The notes below the pieces were generated by a model, which searched no databases, was not told where the DNA came from, and was given only the letters and a program-made list of their open reading frames with translations. Shown piece after piece: positions 56,450-64,000 of a stretch of DNA of 64,000 nt. Each line of letters starts with the position of its first letter. Positions within the stretch are counted from its first letter, which is position 1. Source of the DNA: Lineus longissimus (Eukaryota; Nemertea; Pilidiophora; Heteronemertea; Lineidae); the NCBI RefSeq assembly GCF_910592395.1, contig NC_088318.1, positions 7,378,349 through 7,442,348 of the forward strand. The letters run 5' to 3'. Position numbers and translations under genes: made by a program.

Positions 56450-59354
56450 GTGAACAAGGAGTACACATTCAAGAAAAAGACTCGGGGTCAGTGCAGAAAA
56501 AGGCCTGATTTGAAATTAGTCAGCAAAGAACTTCGAACAGTTCGACTCCAGGAGATCCCCAGTGAACTTCGTGAACTAGAGTTAAACGAAAAACTTTCTC
56601 AAGCAAAGCTGAAAACTAAAATCGAATTAAACCTGGTGGAGGAGGCAGAGGCGTTGAAGTCCTCCTTGACTGAGATGAAGCAAAAGCGGCGTGCCTTGTT
56701 GTCAGAACAGATACTTTTGCAGAGAAAAGAAAAGAAGGCTGTCAGGGACAAGAGGTATCGAATTAAAGCTAATAATGCATCGGTGGTTCCTGTTACTGCT
56801 TCAACCAGTACTGAGAGTAGTTGCAGTATGGACTTATCGCATGACTCCGAAATAGACTTGACTGAAGAGTGTGATGACGAAGATGATTTTCTGTCTTCTG
56901 CAGAAGAGAGAGAAACTGTGCTAGTCTCTGAAACACCATCACCATATAACTCTGAGGTTGACCTAATTCTGCATTTCAAGCAGGAAAAGCTGTCCGATTC
57001 TGGCTCAGGTGATGACCAACTTTCTGTCGCTGTAGACCAAAATGTGGTGTGTGTCCCTGAAACACCATCACCCTTCCCTGTTCCAGATGCTGAGCAAACC
57101 CAAGATGCTGGCACCTCGCGTGATTCTGGCACTAATGATGCTGGTGCACCAGGGATTGACACATCTAATATTTTTGACCCAAGGTTAGTATTGTCAGACA
57201 AAAGTACTAGCGTGCATGCATTGTACAAGAAATACCATACTGAAAAGTCTAGCTTGGCACCAAAGTATGTAAATGTTGGCAGCCATGTTAAAATATCTAG
57301 GTTCAGAACTTACACTTGAGCAGTTTGTAGAGGTAAAGTCAAACATGTGTCCTCAGTTACATCCGTCATTTGAAAACTGTGAATGCCAGAGTTCAATTGA
57401 AATAGCGCAGTACATTTTACAAAATGAACCAGTTTCTCTTCGCCAAACCTTCGAGCATTGTTTTCCTGGCCGAAAATATAATCGTACAACAATTTTTAAC
57501 AAGGTTCTAGAGATGCCCACAGTCTTGTTAGAAATGGGGCGATCTGACAAACAAACCATAAAGCAGGGTGAAACTCAGTTGTATGTGATCCACAAGGATC
57601 CCAAGATAGATTATCAACATTTCATTGAAATGGGAATCAGTACTGGCATAGTGTCATCATCATCAAAACAGATCAGTTTCATTCCTAAAGAACAGCTGAA
57701 GCTGTTGCACAGACTAGCATCATCAGAAAAAGATCGACAATTGATTACTTATGCAGCAACATCAAATATGTCTACTTCACAAACCAGAAAGGCCTACAAC
57801 AAGGACTGTGGGCAGCTGAAAACGAAAGTTGAAGAAAATCTACAAAAAATGCAGAACATCTATGCTGCATATGAAGAACTTTTGTCAGTCCAAGACCATG
57901 CACTTGTGCAATCCTTTGGGTTATGTGATGAAGAAAGTTCCATGGACTCTCAGACTACAAACACTGATGATATTGATGCTGGTGCTGATGAACCTTGTGA
58001 AGTTCTTCAGCGAGAAGATATGTCTGACAGTGATTCAGACACTGAGCCTGTTGTCATTGATTCATCGTCTTCTTCATCAGAAGATGAAGTTGCTGACAAA
58101 TTAATTGGGATGAAGTCAATTAAAGATCCTGCCCTTGTTGCGCTTGTTAACCAGAAACGAGCCCAGCTTAGACATAAACATAACCGCCTTCGTAGTGAAC
58201 GGTTGGCCCGGGAGCGGCTGATGAAAAGGACAATAAATAGTTCAACAAGAACCTTACTCCAGCGTCATCCAAATATTGGAAAGATAATGGAGCGTATTGT
58301 CAAAGATGCTGGTGTTGGGGCGGACAAGTGGTGTTCCACATCTAGCCTTACGTGGGAACGCCGCAAGGTCGGACAGAAAATGACCATATCTAAATTGAGG
58401 CGTGAACTGAGCAAACAAATTGGAGAAGATGTCAGTCATGGTACAGTAATTCAACTTTGTGTTCCACGCAATAAAAGATACCGTTCAAGTGCTAGGTATC
58501 ATGGCGCTGCTAACATTGTCTCTAAACGGGCCCGCAAAGGTTTTGACGTCAAGATTAATGTGGATGACCATTGGTCTAATGCACTATATCAATCACTGGA
58601 TTGTTTGCAGCAAACTGATAACAGTGGCATTTTTTACTTAAACCGTGATGATGCTGCTGGCTTCAGGCTGAATACTTTAGCTACTGCTAACAGATTTCAA
58701 ACTCTAATGGTTCGGGGGGCTGAAAAATTTGGCAACGCGTACAGACTTCACCACAAAGGAGACTTCACAGCTGTTTCAGCTGGAATAGAAACACAAGTTT
58801 AATCAGACGGCACGAGACGCCGCTTTTTAGGGAGGTGCTGGCATGAAGGTGTTAATTGCTACCCCAATAAACAACCCAGTTCCTCACCCCAACCGCTTAA
58901 GGATTACATAAAAGGCCTGAATCCACCCATGTATGCCCCTTAATTGTGTTAGTAGTAATTAAGATTGCATGCGTTTATTAGAACCAACTTGACCTGAACC
59001 AAGCTTTGTGTATTATATTCCGGCTGCCATCTTGGATAGGCTTGGGCCTGCACTGTGTAGTGTATAAAAGATGACTTTGATGGAGTTTTTCTGTAAAAAT
59101 ATTGATGATTGTTTGCACCTCTATTATGTTTCAGCCCAGATACCAATTCTTCTGTAAAAAGCATTTTAATATTCTGCATATAACATAGCTTTGTATGGCT
59201 GTGATTAGATTAGGTTTGCACTCAGGCAAAGACAAATAAAAGGCATTTTAAAAGGGCCTACTTCGTTATTCGTTGTGAAGAATGGTCGTCATTTGAAAAT
59301 GCCATGCCCATTACTTATGTTGTGGTATGAAAGATTGGTGCCCTGTTGTACACA

Positions 59355-59875
59355 AATGAGACAAATAGTCGCAAAGAACAGGTCTTAACCTATAGTATAT
59401 ATAGGCAGGACAAATGTGTCCTATTGTAGGCCTACCAAGATGAGACAGTTAGTTGCAAAAATCGACAGGTCACAACCTATGATATCATAGGCAGGACAAC
59501 TGGTGTCTCATCCAGCTTGGGGTCTTGTAATTCCGGGAGTGAAGTTGAGACAACAGTCACCAGGGACATGTCACAACCTTTATTATCATAGGCAAGGGAT
59601 GTAGTTGTCTCATCCAGCTTGAGGCCTTGTTATTCCGAGAGATGAGACAACAGTCACAGAGGACATTATATGTTACAACCTTTATTATCATAGGCAAGGG
59701 ATGAAGTTGTCTCATCCCGCTTGAGGCCTTGTTATTAAGAGAGATGAGACAACAGTCACAGAGGACATTATGTCACAACCTATCTTTTATATGCAGGGGA
59801 TGTAGGTGTCTCATCCAGCTTGGGGTCTTGTTATTCCGAGAGATGAGACAACAGTCACAGAGGACAACATATCAA
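59355..59875. repeat. Tandem array of ~102-bp units, about five copies
   Basis: Units contain GATGAGACAACAGTCACAGAG, a ACAACCT-TATTATCATAGGCA block and TGTCTCATCCAGCTTGAGG. The left units are more diverged than the right ones. Confidence 0.8.
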
Positions 59876-60063
59876 GGCAGTACCAGTACACAAAAATTAA
59901 AAGTCATGATTTCAATGTACACAATATTATCATTATTATATTAATTATTCACAATATGCATTTAATTTACATTCAATAGACTCATACATTCAAAAAATAA
60001 TTATACAAAGTTCACATCTTCATATTCCTTGCTATAGAAGTTTCAACTTTAACTTTCTTTTAA

Positions 60064-60354
60064 TCAAAGTGACAGACAAATGAAGGTGCGCACTGTTCCT
60101 GTATAGTCCTCAATTTGGAAATGATGTTCATCAACTTGACTAAGAACGGTTCCAAGATAAACGTTTGAGTCCAATCTGAACAAACACGTGTCGCCGACAT
60201 TGAATATACGTTTTCCTGATTTGTCAGTGGATTTCTTGGACTTCTTGCGTTTACGACCGAAATATCGCTAATGACCGCCTGCACCAACTTTCGAATCCAA
60301 CCGAGCTTTTTTCTGAGGAGGGAAGTCACCATCATCATTCCTAGTCAGGTCCAT
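60064..60354 (-). pseudogene. Small Tudor-like ORF with an internal stop
   Basis: The frame from ATG 60354 reads MDLTRNDDGDFPPQKKARL, hits TAG at 60268-60270 and then stays open to TGA 60064-60066. The second part is basic (GRKRKKSKK) and then NVGDTCLFRLDSNVYLGTVL, a pattern like Tudor/SH3-type barrels (acidic- and aromatic-containing beta strands). A possible acceptor TTCCAG precedes the start, so it may be an exon of a larger gene. The domain call is weak. Confidence 0.3.
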
Positions 60355-61889
60355 TTTGAAGACGAGTATACCTGGAATTGTAAAGGCGAGTGTAAACATA
60401 ATGGCAGTGGCTAAATGGGGGAGGGGGGGGGGGGTAACTGGAGGTGGCTCCAACAGACACAGCTTCTATTCTAATTCAATTCTGACACTGACCAGTGTTG
60501 AATCTAGAGTAAGAATGGAAGTATCCTTCAGATGTCCACTTTTATTTCAATGTAGATTCAAATAATATTTAATTGCAATCAAAATAGCCTTGGAACTTAC
60601 CATCAGTCCAAAATCAGAGTAGTAATCACGCCTGTCTATAATGTCGGTTGCATTTCTGGTGACACATCTTGGAGGCTGAACCTGAAATAAAGAGTAATTT
60701 ATTAGAATAGAATACATGCATACAAAGCCTACGGGAATACAGTATAATTATTTCAATCATCTGTTTGTGAATACATAGATGAAGGGAAACATCGCTTAAC
60801 TTACCACTTATCTTGTTCACTGCCGGATCAATGATGTCGACGTACTGGGCTTATATACATGTAGCCTCTCGAATCAACTAAAGCATCACATCAGCCGAAT
60901 TAAGTCGAGAAGTTATCTGCAGTACACACCATGCAACCAGCTGAAATTAAAGAAAAAGGCATTTTAGTAACTGAAGGAATGTTTACCAGTCAACAAAAGG
61001 CACTGGCATCACCCTGTACAAAAATACCACAACAAACTGGAGTGGAATGTGGGTCAATGGGCGAGTTCATTTTGCTAACAGGTGGATAATATACCAAGAA
61101 CTTTTCTTGGCGAATTCTTAAGACTATATTTATCAATTACATCTGTAAAGATATTTTCAACATAAACTATGGTATATGCTAACTCATGGCTTGTTCATAA
61201 GCACGATCATGACTTATTATTGTACTATTACCCATGCTGTACCCCTTTCACCAAAATAGACCCGACCATCGAACTTCAAAACTCAACTATTTTTAGACAT
61301 TTGTTTTTCAAATGCATTTTCTGCATGAATAGACAGCAAACTAATATAAAATAGATATATATTTTAAAAGTAAAGATTTAAATGAATACTGGAAGTAACT
61401 CGTTTTGCTAAATAACGATCAAGGGAATTCGATGTTGTACGATGAATTTGGCACCCCATCTCAATCTCCGTCTGCAAGTCGGCCATTTTGAATTTGAGCA
61501 GATCAAAGTTTGAGAAATTTCAGAATAAACGCACGACTCTGTACGAAACTGAAATGAGTTATGCAAAACAGCCGGAGTATTTATGATATATGATATTATG
61601 CCTACCCGGCTATCTAGTCTTGAAGAATTCCGAAATCTGTAACTTGTCGAAAAATCGATAAAAAACATGGAAATTGCCACTGTTTCGTTAATTTTGGTCC
61701 AAATTTCATGAAATTTTCAAGCCGGGTGAATGGTCATGTGACACAACTTATGAGCAAATGAAAACCGTCGTATCTAAGTCGAGCACGTGTACAGAAGCGC
61801 GCTGGTGTTTGAACGATGCCAATGCATTAACCCTTTGGCTGAATGGGTATTGCGATAATGTGTGAGATGTGTATTGGCGACAATGTTTA

Positions 61890-62930
61890 CATAGCGGTTA
61901 ACGGGTAGTTGTAAAACAAGAAACACAGAAACGAAACAGAAACACAGAAACACAGAAACGAAACGCAGAAACCAGTCTTGTGGCGAATTCTGGTCTGCAA
62001 ACTCCATCTTGTTGCCATGGTTGTGGCCGCGAACGCGGGTGTAACTAAAACCGGTATTCAGTCGGAATGGAAGGAGGAATGCTCATTTCCCAATACCCCT
62101 TTTAGCCTCATCAACGTGTGCGCAGATTGGCAGCATCCGGCCTTGATCGTGCCAATACACTACATGTATGTACTACACGGCGTAAATAGAAAATAGTCCT
62201 TCGAATAGCGAGTCCTGTTCTTTTGTACATTCCATGGCCTGTGCACGACACTAGGCTGAACTTCCCTACTGCAACCTCATTAACATAAACATATATTTAA
62301 AGGGACTATTTAAAGGCAGCAGCTGGGCAGGCAAGATTGAGTTACTCCAAGTCCAAGTCTAGTGCCCGCCCCCCCCCCCCCCACTTTACTCTATTCTAGT
62401 CGCCAAAATTGGTCTCTCACGTCTCACATAACGTCGAAATGATTCACCCATGTACTGGTACCGTACCTTGCATTTAGTGCTGCATCAGACGGGATTTGTA
62501 GGATGATCCTGGTACTTCATGTAAATTGAACACTACAAGGCAAGATGTTGCACTGCACCTTCATTTAAAATAACATGCTGTAGGAATCGAATCGAACCTA
62601 CCAAAGTACTACACCACCACCTCAAAAGACTTCACATATCGTGCCGCCCCCTCCCCCCCCCCCCCCCCCAAGTTGCTCCATGTATCCCCTCAACAACTCT
62701 ATTGCATTCCGGCTGGCCGCAACCCACCAACCTCAGATTTTACTTTTAAACGACAATAACAACGGATTGGGCAAGGAAAGTATCGGCGTGCCGCTTGATT
62801 CCAACTTTTATGAAAACCCGTTTGATTTTCGTTTCTGCGTTTCGTTTCTGCGTTTCTGTGTTTCTGTTTCGTTTCTGTGTTTCTTGTTTTACAACTACCC
62901 GCGGTTAACAGGCTTTTCGTATGGACCAAT
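61890..62930. repeat. Inverted repeat with GAAACACA minisatellite arms
   Basis: About 61893-61975 (GGTAGTTGTAAAACAAGAAA followed by GAAACACAGAAACG units) pairs with about 62838-62915. Poly-C runs lie near 62371 and 62648 between the arms. It lies inside the 4.2-kb insertion. Confidence 0.75.
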
Positions 62931-64000
62931 CGTTGGGCAGCAGGCTAGTAGGCAGAATGGTTTATTTCGATGTCATGTTTAGGCTTAGCTGAAACAGCTG
63001 TGACTTAGTTACAGGTGTCGAGTTATTGTTTCACTGGGTCAGAAAGTACTAAGGAAGACTATGCCGGTGTTGTGAAAGCATCTGCTTTAACTCCAAAGAC
63101 ACCGACACAGCATGCTGCAGAGACTTGCGAATGCTTATGAAAGATGCTAGGTTTGCTCATGTTTTCAAAGGTCCAAATGGTTCACCCAAGCCCATTGATG
63201 TCATTCGAGTTGATGGTGGGGGGATGAAAATCCTGAGCATGCAGAGCAAAGATTTCTGTGGACTGAATGGCATCTTGAAATGGGAAAATTGGCTACGTTC
63301 GTATCAACCAGATATAGTGGGGGTAGCTACCTCAATGAAGTAGAGCATTTGAATGGACAGCTCTGCAGGGCCCATGCAAACCTGTTCATACCGTCAAATT
63401 TGTTAGGTCCAAATAAAGACCCAGCAACTGGTCAACAAGATGACGCAATGGCTAGTGCTAATCTCAAGGAAGCTGTTGACATTTTTTATATCTCTCGAGT
63501 GGACAACACCCCTTTCAAAGATAGCACTATCAAACTGTTCCGGGCTGCTGCTTCTTCAGATCTCAGTGAAAGGCGACCCATTTTATTGGAATATTTAAAG
63601 GCAAGTGGACCCAAAAGAGAGCAGTCAAAAAGAAAATACTCACATGATCAAAAGGTTCAGGCATATTTAAATCATTTTGCAACTGTTCTGGCTGTACAGA
63701 AGGCACATGAAATAGACACTGTCAAATATGTGTATGGATTAGTGTGCTGCTTTTCTTCTGAATGCTGTCATCCATTTTGTGCTGCCCATGTTGGCAGTGA
63801 ACCAGCAGATTTCAATTGGTTTGAAGGTGGCCCTAAACTCAGCTTTTTTCCATGGCCTGCTGTGGATGTATCTTGAAGATCCGAAGACTGTCAAGTGTGC
63901 AAAAAGTGTTATGGGCATTTTATGAAATACACTGATCTGCTAGAACAGCATAACCAGTGTATCAGTGTAGACCCTGACTCACACCTACCTTCTACCCAGA

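Larger units (their letters stand above)
58766..63002. mobile_element. 4.2-kb insertion in the CIDE-N/transposase-like gene, ends CACAGCTGTTTCAGCT
   Basis: CACAGCTGTTTCAGCT (58766-58781) and its reverse complement (62987-63002) are flanked by ACTT (58762-58765, 63003-63006). The coding similarity of the gene stops at the left edge and resumes just after the right edge. A 4-bp TSD with CAC ends would fit Chapaev/CMC-type elements, but there is no transposase to confirm this and the TIR is only 16 bp. Contents: a tandem array, a short minus ORF, and an inner inverted repeat. The rest is non-coding. Confidence 0.5.
52000..63876 (+). pseudogene. Multi-exon gene: CIDE-N-like domain, coiled coil, acidic region and transposase-like region (split, frameshifted)
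   Basis: Exons: 52000-52075 (ATG), 55087-55260, 55816-56060, 56450 to about 57270, then a frame change to 57273-58765; the gene continues after a 4.2-kb insertion from about 63007 to the window end. Exons 1-2 give a CIDE-N-like fold (MLFRVLINNEKHG; then VLSDDGQTIVDENFMGSLPG). Exon 4 has a helical/coiled segment (LSQAKLKTKIELNLVEEAEA) and acidic stretches. The large region from 57273 ends with ANIVSKRARKGFDVKINVD and NRDDAAGFRLNT. Beyond the insertion come SSYCFTGSEST, PIDVIRVDGGG and TRYSGGSYLNEVEHLNG. I recognise these as parts of uncharacterised transposase-like animal proteins. Defects: 1-nt frameshift near 57270, frameshifts near 63115 and 63300, in-frame TGA 63874-63876 followed by a Cys/His finger-like CQVCKKCYGHF. 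Protein function is unknown. Confidence 0.6.

Noticed and set aside
56599-57228. 209-codon minus ORF opposite exon 4
   Set aside because: It is the shadow of the acidic, Ser-rich coding region on the plus strand and has no domain features of its own.
57184-57291. A ~107-bp intron as explanation for the frame change near 57270
   Set aside because: The GTTAGT donor and GGCAG acceptor give the wrong phase, so a 1-nt frameshift explains the break better.

Overview
The window is animal nuclear DNA. It has spliced genes with GT-AG introns, metazoan domain families (THAP, CIDE-N, OTU, chromodomain, RPA-type OB fold) and many kinds of animal transposon. There is no operon structure. TACATGTA- and AGGCCT-type words are common, which I associate with marine invertebrates such as molluscs, hemichordates or echinoderms, but I cannot name the species. 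No tRNA, rRNA or CRISPR was seen. The stretch looks like a graveyard of nested mobile elements, and several insertions can be ordered in time from their target-site duplications (TSDs).

Layout. 1-2373: a PIF/Harbinger element cut by the window edge (Myb-like gene plus two-exon transposase) and, head to head with it, a truncated Harbinger copy. 2374-20728: a Ty3/gypsy-type retroelement with gag, protease, RT, RNase H, integrase, a chromodomain and a broken envelope-like gene. Four elements sit inside it: a 5.9-kb TTAA-flanked insertion between gag and protease carrying a nine-exon CIDE-N gene, two TIR elements stacked at one site (10350-12391), and a TTAA element with a THAP ORF (13594-14966). 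21155-25440: a fold-back element and a decayed LINE. 26636-31842: a small TIR element, then a pogo-like transposase gene split by a 2.65-kb element that itself contains a composite of two 442-bp modules. 32584-36270: an RPA-like gene and duplicated MITEs. 36740-37745: a minisatellite and another MITE.

38098-45378 is a multi-exon gene with a transposase-like region, an OTU protease-like domain and a tandemly duplicated exon. It is split by a Harbinger element whose transposase is intact. 45379-51998 is repeats only. 52000-64000 is a second multi-exon gene. Its first exons encode a CIDE-N-like domain with the same intron phases as the first CIDE-N gene, followed by a coiled-coil/acidic region and a large transposase-like region. 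It is interrupted by a 4.2-kb element and runs off the window end.

The most unusual points are: (a) a chromodomain retroelement with an envelope-like gene and two retropepsin-like regions; (b) a CIDE-N exon bounded by phase-1 introns that appears in two different large genes, one of them inside a TTAA-flanked insertion and the other fused to a transposase-like protein; (c) a transposase-like plus OTU gene; (d) a composite element built from two TIR-bounded modules. Most reading frames carry frameshifts or stops. These could be decay or, in places, assembly errors; I cannot tell which from one sequence.
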